Of a stretch of 64,000 bases of DNA, positions 8,374-16,067 are shown piece by piece. The notes beneath the pieces were generated by a model that saw nothing but the letters and a program-made list of their open reading frames with translations, had not been told where the DNA came from and did no database searches. The stretch's first letter is position 1; every line of letters begins with the position of its first letter. Position numbers and translations under genes: made by a program. This DNA is from Spirochaetaceae bacterium (GTDB lineage Bacteria; Myxococcota_A; UBA9160; UBA4427): assembly GCA_020632655.1 (NCBI GenBank), contig JACKFD010000004.1, positions 186,001 to 250,000 of the forward strand, written 5' to 3'.

Positions 8374-9515
8374 AAGAGTACCCGCGAAGCGATCTCCGCC
8401 CCCTCGACGAGTGCGCGCAGCTTCGCCCAGGCGACGCTCGGCTCGACCCCTTCGAGCCCGACCATCGTCCCGAAGCCGCAGTCGACCCCCGCAATCACCC
8501 GCTCGCGCCCCACGACCTCCGCGTAACGAACGATCCGGTCCGCCACGAGCTCCGGGTGCTCGACGAAGTTCGTCGTGGTGTCGAGGCAGCCCGTGACGAT
8601 CAGCTTGTCTTTCGGCAGCGGGATCTCTCGCCAGGTCTTCCACTCGTGGCCGTGGCGCGGATTCGAGCCCTCGAGACAGAGCGCCGCCGGCCTTGCCCCG
8701 AGAATGATCGGTGCGATCTCGTGGAGCGGAACGTCGTGGTTGTGCGGCCCTTCGTAGTTGCCCCAGCAGACGTGCATGCGCATGCGCTCGGGATCGATCC
8801 GCGCGAGCGCCCCGTTCAGGATCTCGACGTGCATCGCCGCCACGCGCTTGAACTCGCCCAGCGAGAGCGCCGAGAACTCCGCGTGCCGCCCCATCGCGAG
8901 ATCCGGGCAGTCGACCTGCAGCAGGAAGCCCGCCTCGACGATCGCCTCGTACTCGTCCCGCATCACGTCGGCCATCGCCTGCAGGTAGTCCGCGTCGCTC
9001 GCGTAGTGCTCGTTCGGCAGCATGTTCGCGATCACCCCGGGCGACGCTGCCGTCAGGAAGACCTCCTCGACCTCGCGACTCCGCACGGCCTCGCGCATGC
9101 ACTCGATCTCGAAGCGCACGGCCTCGAAGTCCTTCCAGCCGATCGGCCCCGTGCAGGTCGGCACGCGCAGCGCCGCCAGCCCGCGCGGCGCCTTCTGCCG
9201 CGCCCAGTCCGGGAAGTCCGCCGAGTCGAGGCGCGTGGGGTACTTCCGCCGGCGTTCGCCGTCGAAGCCCGAGAGCCGGTCGATCACGTAGGTCGCGTAG
9301 GAAGGCTTCGCCTGCTCGCCGTCGTTCACGACGTCGAGGCCCGTCTCGAGCTGTCGGGCCACACAGTCGGCGACGGCGCGGCGACTCTCCGCCTCGAAGC
9401 GCTCGGGCGCGATCGGCTCGCCGCGCTCGCGGGCCAGCAGCAGCTCGGCGAAGTCCGGCGGCCGCGGGAGGCTGCCGGTATGGGTCGTGAGGATTCGATC
9501 CGTGCTGCGCTTCAT
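8370..9515 (-). CDS. MetE-like (cobalamin-independent methionine synthase C-domain) zinc methyltransferase
   Basis: 381 aa. The start 'ILTTHTGSLPRP' and later 'VNDGEQAK' and 'GVDCGFGT' are the hallmarks of the stand-alone MetE-C / 5-methyltetrahydropteroyltriglutamate-homocysteine methyltransferase-like family, a TIM barrel using a zinc thiolate. The family also contains alkyl-CoM-type transferases. Zinc-ligand candidates are the His/Cys in 'MHVCWGNYEGPHNHD' and the late Cys in 'DCGFG'. At half the length of full MetE it lacks the N-terminal folate-binding repeat, so the methyl donor is not clear. It follows the Rieske oxygenase by 46 nt on the same strand, which hints at joint catabolism, possibly of a methylated substrate (inference). 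Confidence 0.75.
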   Translation of the reverse strand: MKRSTDRILTTHTGSLPRPPDFAELLLARERGEPIAPERFEAESRRAVADCVARQLETGLDVVNDGEQAKPSYATYVIDRLSGFDGERRRKYPTRLDSADFPDWARQKAPRGLAALRVPTCTGPIGWKDFEAVRFEIECMREAVRSREVEEVFLTAASPGVIANMLPNEHYASDADYLQAMADVMRDEYEAIVEAGFLLQVDCPDLAMGRHAEFSALSLGEFKRVAAMHVEILNGALARIDPERMRMHVCWGNYEGPHNHDVPLHEIAPIILGARPAALCLEGSNPRHGHEWKTWREIPLPKDKLIVTGCLDTTTNFVEHPELVADRIVRYAEVVGRERVIAGVDCGFGTMVGLEGVEPSVAWAKLRALVEGAEIASRVLF

Positions 9516-9561
9516 CTCTCGTGGGATCTCGCTCGTCGGACCGGCTGCGTGACGGCGCGGC

Positions 9562-10500
9562 TCACGCGTCGGTGAATCCGGGGTAGAACTGCAGGCACCA
9601 GCGTCGATAGTCCGCGATCGGCCCGTCTCCGTCGCATAACACGGGTCGCTTCAGGTAGCGCTTGTGCTCCCAGATCGGGATGTCCTCCCCGACCTGCCTC
9701 TCGAGGTCGCGGCAGATGGCGCGGGCGATGCCCCGGTCCTCCGTACCCGCCGGCTGCAGGAAGACGACGGTCAGGTCGGTCGTCTCGGCGTCGATCGGCA
9801 GCATGCAGTTCAGGCTGATCGTCTCGCAGATGCCCGTGAAGTGCGTGTAGCCGAGGCCGAGGCCGAAGCTGTTCACCTCGATCACGTTCTTCGCGCGGCC
9901 CCGGGAGGTGTCGACCTCCGTGTACTGGATGGCGCGGCGATGGGCGCCGTCGTTCTTCGCCTCGGAGGGGGGGACGGCGGCGGAGCCGTGGACGGCGGGG
10001 AAATGTGCGGAGTCGGCGCCGTTCTCGCCCATCTCCTGGATCTGGCTCCGGATGCGCCAGGTCCGGCGGAAGGTCTCGACCCAGCCCGGCGAGCCGACCT
10101 GGGGAATCGTCGGGATGTCGAAGAAGGGCGCCCGTGCGTCGGGGTCGTACCAGGCCCACACGAAGCCGTTGCGTTCGCAGGTCGGGTAGCTCCGCGCGCG
10201 CGCCGCGGGCGGGATCCGCTTCGCGTAGGGCACCTCGAGGCAGCCGCCGTCAGACCCGAAGCGCCAGCCGTGGAAGGGACATCGCAGCGCCTCGCCCTCG
10301 ACCTTCCCCCCGACGCCGAGATGCGCGCCGAGATGCGGACAGTAGGCGTCGAGCACGGCGGCTTCCCCGGACTCCGTCCGGAAGAGCACGAGCTCGCGGT
10401 CGAAGGCCTGCAGGCGGCGGGCGGCCCCGGCGTCGAGGTCGGCTCCTGCGACGACGGGGAACCAGCCGGAGGGGATCGGGTAGGGAAAGTCGATCGACAT
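9562..10500 (-). CDS. Rieske non-heme iron oxygenase
   Basis: 312 aa; AGGAG lies 5 nt before the ATG. The Rieske [2Fe-2S] ligands are Cys54, His56, Cys74 and His77 (CPHLG...CPFHGW). The mononuclear iron site is Asn160-x2-Asp163-x2-His166-x4-His171. The opening 'GWFPVVAGADL' and single-polypeptide architecture resemble the KshA / DAF-36 (Neverland) sterol-type oxygenases more than aromatic dioxygenase alpha subunits. No ferredoxin or reductase gene is adjacent, so electron transfer must be supplied elsewhere. Possible substrates include steroid-like or hydrophobic ring compounds (inference). Likely co-transcribed with the MetE-like gene. Confidence 0.85.
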   Translation of the reverse strand: MSIDFPYPIPSGWFPVVAGADLDAGAARRLQAFDRELVLFRTESGEAAVLDAYCPHLGAHLGVGGKVEGEALRCPFHGWRFGSDGGCLEVPYAKRIPPAARARSYPTCERNGFVWAWYDPDARAPFFDIPTIPQVGSPGWVETFRRTWRIRSQIQEMGENGADSAHFPAVHGSAAVPPSEAKNDGAHRRAIQYTEVDTSRGRAKNVIEVNSFGLGLGYTHFTGICETISLNCMLPIDAETTDLTVVFLQPAGTEDRGIARAICRDLERQVGEDIPIWEHKRYLKRPVLCDGDGPIADYRRWCLQFYPGFTDA

Positions 10501-10685
10501 GGCGGCTCCTCGCGCGGCCGGCCCGGGTGGGGCGGCAGGAGGCTTGGGCCACAGAATAGACGGATGTTCGATGAGTGAGCGAAGCCGATTTCAGCGACCC
10601 GTGCGTCGCGAGGGAAGTTGCCGCCTGCTCCTGGGCCGCGAAGCAGCTCGGCCCGGGCTACCGGTGCTGGCACGATCGACGAGTC

Positions 10686-10943
10686 TCAGCCCCTGCCCGG
10701 AACCCGGCGGGCGATCTCCTCGTCCTCGAGTCTGGCATCCGCGGCATTCGCGCAGCTCACGTCGAAGGACGGCAGCCCGAGCGCGACCGTCTTCTGGCGG
10801 AAGCGGCGGTGCGACTTGTCCGGACTCGCGAGGCTTTGTCGCAGTGCCAGATCGACGAGCTCGGAAAAGGTCAGCCCCTCGCGTTCCGCCCACCGCTGGA
10901 GGTCTACGAAGAGATCGTCGTCGAGTTGGAGGGTGATGCGCAT
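10686..10943 (-). CDS. Ribbon-helix-helix antitoxin-like protein, no adjacent toxin
   Basis: 85 aa. The N-terminus MRITLQLDDDLFVDLQRWAE, followed by 'EGLTFSELVDLALRQSLA', fits the MetJ/Arc fold of VapB-type (DUF2191-like) antitoxins: a DNA-binding beta strand and two helices. The C-terminal tail with 'LGLPSF' and 'NAADARLEDEE' resembles the toxin-clamping region of such antitoxins. The gene starts 7 nt after the tmk stop and so is probably read with tmk. The 185 nt downstream holds no PIN-domain or other toxin frame that I can find, so this may be an orphan antitoxin or a repurposed regulator. Confidence 0.6.
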   Translation of the reverse strand: MRITLQLDDDLFVDLQRWAEREGLTFSELVDLALRQSLASPDKSHRRFRQKTVALGLPSFDVSCANAADARLEDEEIARRVPGRG

Positions 10944-10950
10944 CCCGGCA

Positions 10951-11571
10951 TCATGGCATCGCCTCGTGAAGGCCGTCGAGCTGCCCCAGCACGACCGCCA
11001 GCACCTCCGCCGCGATCGCATCCTCGCTCCGCCGCCCGTCGATCCGCACGAGCCCCGGCAGATCGAGCCCCTCGAAGATCGCCTCGACCCGCTCGAGGAA
11101 CTCGAGGTTCTCGAAGACCGGCTCGGCCACGCCCCCCCGCGCCGCCACCCGCGCGAGCCCCTCGCGCGCCGGGATCACGAAGAGCAGCACGCAGTCGGGC
11201 CTCTCGAATTCCGCCTCGCTGTCCGCCAGGATCTTCGCCGCGTCGAGACCGCGCGCGCCTTGATAGGCGACGGTCGAGAGGTAGGAGCGATCCGAGAGCA
11301 CGAGCCGCCCCGCCTCGAGGGCCGGCCGCACGACGTCGCGCATGTGCTCGCGCCGATCCTCGAAGAACCACGCGAGCTCGGTCTCCGGCGCGACCGCCCG
11401 GCCGCTCTGCGCCATCTCCCGGATGCGCCGCCCCCACGCCCCGTCCGTCGGCTCCCGCGTCACGACCGGATCGAGTCCGCGCTCGCGCAGCGCCTCCGCC
11501 ACGCGCCGCAGCTGCGTCGACTTCCCGCAGCCGTCGAGCCCCTCGAATACGATCAGTCGCCCGCGCTTCAC
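10951..11571 (-). CDS. tmk: Thymidylate kinase
   Basis: 206 aa from GTG 11571 (VKRGRLIVFEGLDGCGKSTQ). The enzyme phosphorylates dTMP to dTDP in the cytoplasm. The P-loop 'EGLDGCGKST', the substrate loop 'TREPTDG', the DRS-type motif 'LSDRSYLSTVAYQGARG' and 'PDCVLLF' are in the expected order. A longer reading to 11637 adds unconserved residues and lacks a ribosome site, so GTG is preferred. It is followed at once by the antitoxin-like gene and preceded by a 580-nt gap rich in inverted repeats that separates it from atpE. Confidence 0.95.
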   Translation of the reverse strand: MKRGRLIVFEGLDGCGKSTQLRRVAEALRERGLDPVVTREPTDGAWGRRIREMAQSGRAVAPETELAWFFEDRREHMRDVVRPALEAGRLVLSDRSYLSTVAYQGARGLDAAKILADSEAEFERPDCVLLFVIPAREGLARVAARGGVAEPVFENLEFLERVEAIFEGLDLPGLVRIDGRRSEDAIAAEVLAVVLGQLDGLHEAMP

Positions 11572-11780
11572 ATGGCCCCCGAGCCCGCGCGTCCACACCC
11601 ACGCGCCGCACGCGCGCACGGTACCGCTCTCGCACACGTGAGGCCGGTCTCACGCCTTCGCGAACGGCGATCGCACACGCCCTCGTCTTGGTACGAAGCT
11701 CGCAATGCCCCCTCGCGTCGCCTTCGGGCGAGCCGAGGTGCGCTCCTCTAACGGGACCGGGAGCGGGCCGCGGCCGAGAT

Positions 11781-11860
11781 CCGCCGGGCGGGAGCACAGG
11801 GTTCGGGTCGGGGCTTTACAAACAACGGGGTGATCCCCGCCCCGAGCTCCCGCCCGGCGG
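11781..11860. repeat. Nested inverted repeat, outer arms 14 bp perfect
   Basis: The outer arms CCGCCGGGCGGGAG (11781-11794) and CTCCCGCCCGGCGG (11847-11860) are perfect complements. Inside are TCGGGGC (11808-11814) against GCCCCGA (11839-11845), and a small CGGGG-TGAT-CCCCG stem at 11826-11839 that shares one base with the preceding arm. The element could fold as RNA on either strand. It might be a leader for tmk, a small RNA or a relic of a mobile repeat; the sequence does not decide. Confidence 0.5.
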
Positions 11861-12070
11861 ACCTCCACACGAGTCGAACGCGAGCGCACGGAGTAGCCAC
11901 GTCGTCCCGAAGCCGACTGACCGAGCAAGCGAGATGAACCGAACCCATCACGTCGAAACGCCAAGCCCCAAAAGCAAGGGGAGCGCAGCGAACCCGAGTT
12001 CCCCGCACTCCCCTGACTTTCGAGCACAACGCCCTCCCCAAAGCCCCTTCGAGCCTCTGAGGAGTGGATT

Positions 12071-12146
12071 CGGTCCCAGATCAAGGCGCGATTCGTAAGC
12101 CGTACTCCTCGTACGGCGTCGAATCGCAACGCCGAGCTGGGACCGA
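12071..12146 (-). terminator. Long three-stem hairpin just after atpE (terminator or mRNA 3' stabiliser)
   Basis: Read on the minus strand, the stems are TCGGTCCCAG/CTGGGACCGA (10-11 bp), GCGATTCG/CGAATCGC (8 bp) and CCGTAC/GTACGG (6 bp) closing on a GAGGA loop. It begins 9 nt after the atpE stop. There is no U-tract, so a classical intrinsic terminator is not proven; a Rho-dependent end or protection of the abundant atpE transcript is also possible. Confidence 0.5.
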
Positions 12147-12154
12147 AGACGCCC

Positions 12155-12466
12155 TCAGATCTTGCCTTGGAGGAGGAAGGCGATGACCAGGCCGTAGATC
12201 GCGATCGACTCGATCAGAACCATGCCGAGGATGAAGTTCGTGAACATGCCGCCCGCAGCGCCCGGGTTGCGCGCGATGCCGGCGGTCGTGTTGCCGGCGG
12301 TCAGGCCCTGGCCGATGCCGCAGCCGAGACCGGCGAGACCGACGGCGAGGCCCGCACCGAGACCGGGGCCGGTTCCGTCGACGGCGCCCGCGCCTTCGGC
12401 CATGGCGACGGCCGGGATCGCGAAGAAGACGACGGCCCAGACGAGGGTGTTCAGGATGCGACGCAT
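12155..12466 (-). CDS. atpE: F0F1 ATP synthase subunit c
   Basis: 103 aa, the rotor-ring proteolipid of the inner-membrane ATP synthase. The first ~23 residues look like a cleavable signal ('WAVVFFAIPAVAMAEG'), as in some c subunits with extended N-termini. Helix 1 carries the Gly-rich pattern ('GLGCGIGQG'), the polar loop is 'ARNPGA' and helix 2 contains the ion-binding carboxylate Glu86. Gln53, Ser87 and Tyr91 are spaced as the Na+ ligands Q32, S66 and Y70 of the Ilyobacter ring, while the T67 position is Ile88. It is transcribed after atpB with a 236-nt gap, so it may have its own promoter or processing site. Confidence 0.95.
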   Translation of the reverse strand: MRRILNTLVWAVVFFAIPAVAMAEGAGAVDGTGPGLGAGLAVGLAGLGCGIGQGLTAGNTTAGIARNPGAAGGMFTNFILGMVLIESIAIYGLVIAFLLQGKI

Positions 12467-12702
12467 GATGTTCTTCCTTTTTGGTTCCGAGACCCTCGAG
12501 CCTGTCGACTCATTCCGTCCCCTCGGACGATGCGGGTCGCTTTCGTTCCTGGCCGATGGCTGCCCATCGAGCCCGCGAGCGGGGCCTGTCCCCGTTCGCT
12601 CGAGTCATTCCGGATCCGCCGCTCGCGCTGCGGCCGACGTCGCCGGAAGGATGTCGTGGCGGAGCCTGCACTCCGCCGTTCCGGGGCCCTTGGCCCCGTG
12701 GA

Positions 12703-13422
12703 TCAGTGCGGCTCCTCGAGCGCCTGCCCGATGTAGATCATCGTCAGGAGCGCGAAGACGAAGGCCTGGAGGAAGCTCACGAGCAGCCCCAGACCCATGA
12801 AGATGGCCGGCACCGCGAGCGGCACCATGCCGAGCCAGACCAGCACGACCGTGTGGTCCGCGAACATGTTGGCGAGCAGACGAATCCCGAGCGTGAGGAT
12901 TCGCGCGAAGTGGAGCGGGATCTCGAGCACGAGGAAGACCGGCGCGAGCAGGCGCACGTGGTAGTGCTTGCCGCCGATCTCCATGTTCATGATCGACGGG
13001 CCCATGAACTGGTAGATGTACTTCCAGCCGTGCTGCTTGATGCCGACGTAGTTGTAGACGAGGAAGGAGATGATGGCCCAGGCGAAGGTGACGTTGACGT
13101 CGCCCGTCGAGCCGAGGATGCCGGGCACGAGGCTCATCACGTTCGAGACCAGCACGAAGAAGAAGATCGAGCCGACGACGGGGAAGTAGGCGCGCCAGTT
13201 CTCGCCGATCGTCGTCTCGCCGAGATCGCCCAGGGCCTCGATCACGACCTCGAAGACGTTGCGGATCGTGACGCCCTCGTCGGGGACGACGCCGCCGTGC
13301 TCGCCGGCGACGGCGCGGCGGACCGAGAGCCCGGCCACGAAGAGCAGCCCCGCGGCGAAGAGCGCGGAGAGGTAGATCCAGGGGATGTGGACCGCGTGGC
13401 CCAGGGTCTCGAAGAGGTTCAT
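12703..13422 (-). CDS. atpB: F0F1 ATP synthase subunit a
   Basis: 239 aa, multi-pass inner-membrane stator subunit forming the ion half-channels. The essential arginine is Arg181 in 'LGIRLLANMFADH', matching the RLFGNM motif of the family, and the last helices end in 'QAFVFALLTMIYIGQALEE'. The start ATG overlaps the stop of the upstream subunit I gene by 4 nt (ATGA), so the two are translationally coupled. F1 subunits are encoded far away on the other strand (31-37.5 kb). Confidence 0.95.
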   Translation of the reverse strand: MNLFETLGHAVHIPWIYLSALFAAGLLFVAGLSVRRAVAGEHGGVVPDEGVTIRNVFEVVIEALGDLGETTIGENWRAYFPVVGSIFFFVLVSNVMSLVPGILGSTGDVNVTFAWAIISFLVYNYVGIKQHGWKYIYQFMGPSIMNMEIGGKHYHVRLLAPVFLVLEIPLHFARILTLGIRLLANMFADHTVVLVWLGMVPLAVPAIFMGLGLLVSFLQAFVFALLTMIYIGQALEEPH

Positions 13423-14051
13423 CGTGCTTCGTCCGATCCGTCTTCCGGCATCTCTTCCGGCAGGTTGGCGCGCGAGTGCCGCGCGTTCGCTTCCGTCCGC
13501 GCAGCCTCGAGCCGCGCCCAATGGGCCTTCTCTTCCGCGGCGACGCGCGTCGCCTCCTCGGCGATCAGGTCGTCACGCTGGGTCGTGAGCAGCCGGCCGG
13601 GGCGCCAGACGCTGTAGCTCTCCCAGTAGGCGGCGTCCTCCTCGGACTCGCCGGCGAGGGGGGCTCCATCCAAGAAGGTCGGCAGCGTCGCGGGGTCCAC
13701 GACCGGCGGCCGGTTCAGCCAGGCGTCGATCAGCGTCGCCGGCATCACGATCGATAGCCCGATCAGCAGCGCCGCGGGATTCGCCCCGGCGTGCATGGTC
13801 AGGAAGATCGCCGTCGCGAGCACGAGGAAGCGCAGCGAGAACACGCCGATCCAGCCCCGCGCCCCGGCGATCTCGCCCGAGAAGAAGCGCTTCGCGCCGC
13901 GATGGATCGCGCCCAGGTTGATCGCCTCGAGCAGCGCACCGGCCGCGAGGCTCGTCGCGAAATGCGGCGTCTCGAGAGCGAGCGAAGCGGCCACTGCCCC
14001 TGCGGACAGTCCGAGATTCAGCCGTTCGACCCTGGCGAGCTCGAGCTTCAT
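13419..14051 (-). CDS. atpI: ATP synthase subunit I-like membrane protein
   Basis: 210 aa. The first ~125 residues have four hydrophobic segments, as in AtpI/subunit I proteins that help assemble the c-ring. The remaining ~85 residues are a charged, probably helical tail rich in Glu/Ala/Arg that is longer than usual. Identity rests on its position directly ahead of atpB, with a 4-nt overlap, and on topology rather than on a strong motif. Confidence 0.7.
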   Translation of the reverse strand: MKLELARVERLNLGLSAGAVAASLALETPHFATSLAAGALLEAINLGAIHRGAKRFFSGEIAGARGWIGVFSLRFLVLATAIFLTMHAGANPAALLIGLSIVMPATLIDAWLNRPPVVDPATLPTFLDGAPLAGESEEDAAYWESYSVWRPGRLLTTQRDDLIAEEATRVAAEEKAHWARLEAARTEANARHSRANLPEEMPEDGSDEAR

Positions 14052-14114
14052 CGACCTCTTCGATCCCTTCCGATCCCTGCGAACCTTGCCGATCCCACGC
14101 GCCGCACCCGCGAT

Positions 14115-14558
14115 TCAGTCGCGGAGCACGTCGCTCAATCCCAACCCGACCCCGGCGCCACCGTCGTCGGCTCCGTCCCCGGAGTCGCTCGCGTGGTCGC
14201 CTCGGTCGTCTTTCTCCCGTCCCGATCCCGCCGTCTTCGCCCGCGCCCGCTCGACCGCCCCGCCCCGTCGCGCCTCGGCCTCGGCGGCCTTCGCCGCCGC
14301 TTCGGCGTCCGCCGCGGCCTGGACCCGCCGACCGAGCCGCACCAGCCGAAGCACGAAGGCGCCGAATCCGATCGCCGCGCCCACGAGGACGCCCGTCGGA
14401 GTCGTGCCGTAATGCTCGTCGAACCAGTAGCCGAGCAGCGTCGCGATCAGGATCGCGCCGACCGCCTCGAATGCGCCCTCGTAGGCGCCCCCGGCCTGGC
14501 TGCGCGTCGCCATGCGCTTCAGGCGTCGGCTGCCGGGGAGCTCGGGGGGCTGACTCAC
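14115..14558 (-). CDS. atpZ: AtpZ/AtpI-family protein
   Basis: 147 aa. Two membrane helices ('GAYEGAFEAVGAILIATLLGYWFDE' region and 'GVLVGAAIGFGAFVLRLVRL') with the conserved G...D pattern of AtpZ match proteins encoded before subunit I and thought to form a cation channel or assembly factor. The C-terminal ~70 residues are low-complexity, first Ala/Glu then Asp/Gly rich. It is the first gene of the atpZ-atpI-atpB set, with a 209-nt gap after hemL that probably contains the promoter. Confidence 0.75.
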   Translation of the reverse strand: MSQPPELPGSRRLKRMATRSQAGGAYEGAFEAVGAILIATLLGYWFDEHYGTTPTGVLVGAAIGFGAFVLRLVRLGRRVQAAADAEAAAKAAEAEARRGGAVERARAKTAGSGREKDDRGDHASDSGDGADDGGAGVGLGLSDVLRD

Positions 14559-14767
14559 GATGACCCGCTCGCTGGGTGTGCGGCGAACCCGTCGATCCGT
14601 CTCTGGTCGCTAGTCGATGTCGGTCGTCGAAATCCGTCCTGCGTTTCGCGTCGGTCCGCTCCGGAGAGCCGCCGTGAGCGCCTCGACGGAGCGCCCGGAG
14701 AGGGGCCGTCGCCCGCCCGTCCGGGGCCGCAAAACGGCGCGCAACATAGCCTTTCGCCCGGAGCGCC

Positions 14768-16063
14768 TCAACGCATCCGAGCGACGCGGGCGAGCGCCCG
14801 GCGGGCCGCTTCGAGGGTCCGGTCGATGTCCCGAGGCTTGTGCGCGAGGGACACGAAGCCGGCCTCGTAGGCCGAGGGCGCGAGGTAGACGCCCTCCTCG
14901 AGCATGGCGGCGAAGAAGCGGCGGAAGGCCGCTGCATCACTTTGCTGCGCCTGGGCGAAGTCGTCGACGGGGCCCGGATGGAAGAAGAAGCCGAACATGC
15001 CGCCGACGTGGCGCGTCGTGAGCGGGACCCCGAGCTCGGCGGCGATCCCGGCGAGGCCCTCGGCGAGCGCCTTCGAGCGCGAAGCCAGGGTCTCGTAGAC
15101 GCCGGGTGCCTCGAGCAGCTCGAGGGTCGTGAGGCCGGCGGCGACCGCGAGTGGATTGCCCGAGAGCGTGCCCGCCTGATAGACGTCGCCCTCGGGCGCG
15201 ATCCGGGCCATGAGATCGCGGCGACCGCCGTAGGCCGCCGCGGGGAGTCCGCCCCCCACGACCTTGCCGAGGGTCGTGAGATCGGGCTTCACCTTGTACA
15301 GCCGCTGCGCCCCGCCATGGGCGACACGGAATCCGGTCATGACCTCGTCGAAGACGAGCAGCGCGCCGAACTCGTCGCAGAGCTTGCGCAGGCCGGCGAG
15401 GAAGCCCGGGCGCGGGGGCACGCAGCCCATGTTGCCGGCGACGGGCTCGACGATGATCGCGGCGATGTCCTCGCCCCAGCGCTCGAAGGCGTCGCGGGTC
15501 GCGGCGAGGTCGTTGTAGGGGGCGACGATCGTGAGGTCGGTCATCGCCTTCGGCACGCCCGGCGAGCCCGGGATGCCGAGGGTCGCGACGCCGCTGCCCG
15601 CGCCGACGAGCAGGCCGTCCGAGTGGCCGTGGTAGCAGCCGTCGAACTTGAGGATGCGCGAGCGCCCGGTCACGCCGCGCGCGAGGCGCAAGGCACTCAT
15701 CGTCGCCTCGGTCCCCGAGCTCACCATCCGCAGCTTCTGCACGGAGGGCAGCGCGCGACGGATCGCCTCCGCGAGATCCGTCTCGCGCACGGTCGGCGCC
15801 CCGAAGCTCGTCCCCGACTTCATCGCCTCGCGAACGGCCCGCAGCACCTTCGGATGCGCGTGCCCGAGGATCATCGGCCCCCAGGACCCGACGTAGTCGA
15901 GGTACTCATTGCCGTCGATGTCGCGGATGCGCGCGCCCTTCGCGGACTCGATGAAGCGCGGCACGCCGCCGACCGAGCCGTAGGCCCGAACGGGCGAGTT
16001 CACGCCGCCCGGAATCGAGCGCCGCGCACGCGCCAGCTCGCGCTTCGAGCGGGACACGTCCAT
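14768..16063 (-). CDS. hemL: Glutamate-1-semialdehyde 2,1-aminomutase
   Basis: 431 aa. This PLP enzyme converts glutamate-1-semialdehyde to 5-aminolevulinate in C5 haem/tetrapyrrole synthesis. The family start 'RSIPGGVNSPVRAYGSVGG', 'SSGTEATMSALRLAR', 'FDEVMTGFR' and the PLP-lysine motif 'LGKVVGGGLPAAAYGG' are all present. ATG 16063 lies 4 nt after the gyrA stop and is preferred over upstream in-frame starts inside gyrA. It is last in the dnaN-gyrB-gyrA-hemL run. Confidence 0.96.
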   Translation of the reverse strand: MDVSRSKRELARARRSIPGGVNSPVRAYGSVGGVPRFIESAKGARIRDIDGNEYLDYVGSWGPMILGHAHPKVLRAVREAMKSGTSFGAPTVRETDLAEAIRRALPSVQKLRMVSSGTEATMSALRLARGVTGRSRILKFDGCYHGHSDGLLVGAGSGVATLGIPGSPGVPKAMTDLTIVAPYNDLAATRDAFERWGEDIAAIIVEPVAGNMGCVPPRPGFLAGLRKLCDEFGALLVFDEVMTGFRVAHGGAQRLYKVKPDLTTLGKVVGGGLPAAAYGGRRDLMARIAPEGDVYQAGTLSGNPLAVAAGLTTLELLEAPGVYETLASRSKALAEGLAGIAAELGVPLTTRHVGGMFGFFFHPGPVDDFAQAQQSDAAAFRRFFAAMLEEGVYLAPSAYEAGFVSLAHKPRDIDRTLEAARRALARVARMR

Positions 16064-16067
16064 CGTG

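Larger units (their letters stand above)
11572..12154. other. Gap between atpE and tmk holding several inverted repeats
   Basis: No convincing gene is seen on either strand; open frames here have no recognisable motif. The stretch is less GC-biased than its surroundings around 11880-12060. It holds three structured elements: a nested repeat at 11781-11860, a smaller one at 11977-12014 (AGGGGAG/CTCCCCT, 24-nt spacer) and a long hairpin at 12071-12146 just after the atpE stop. Confidence 0.6.
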
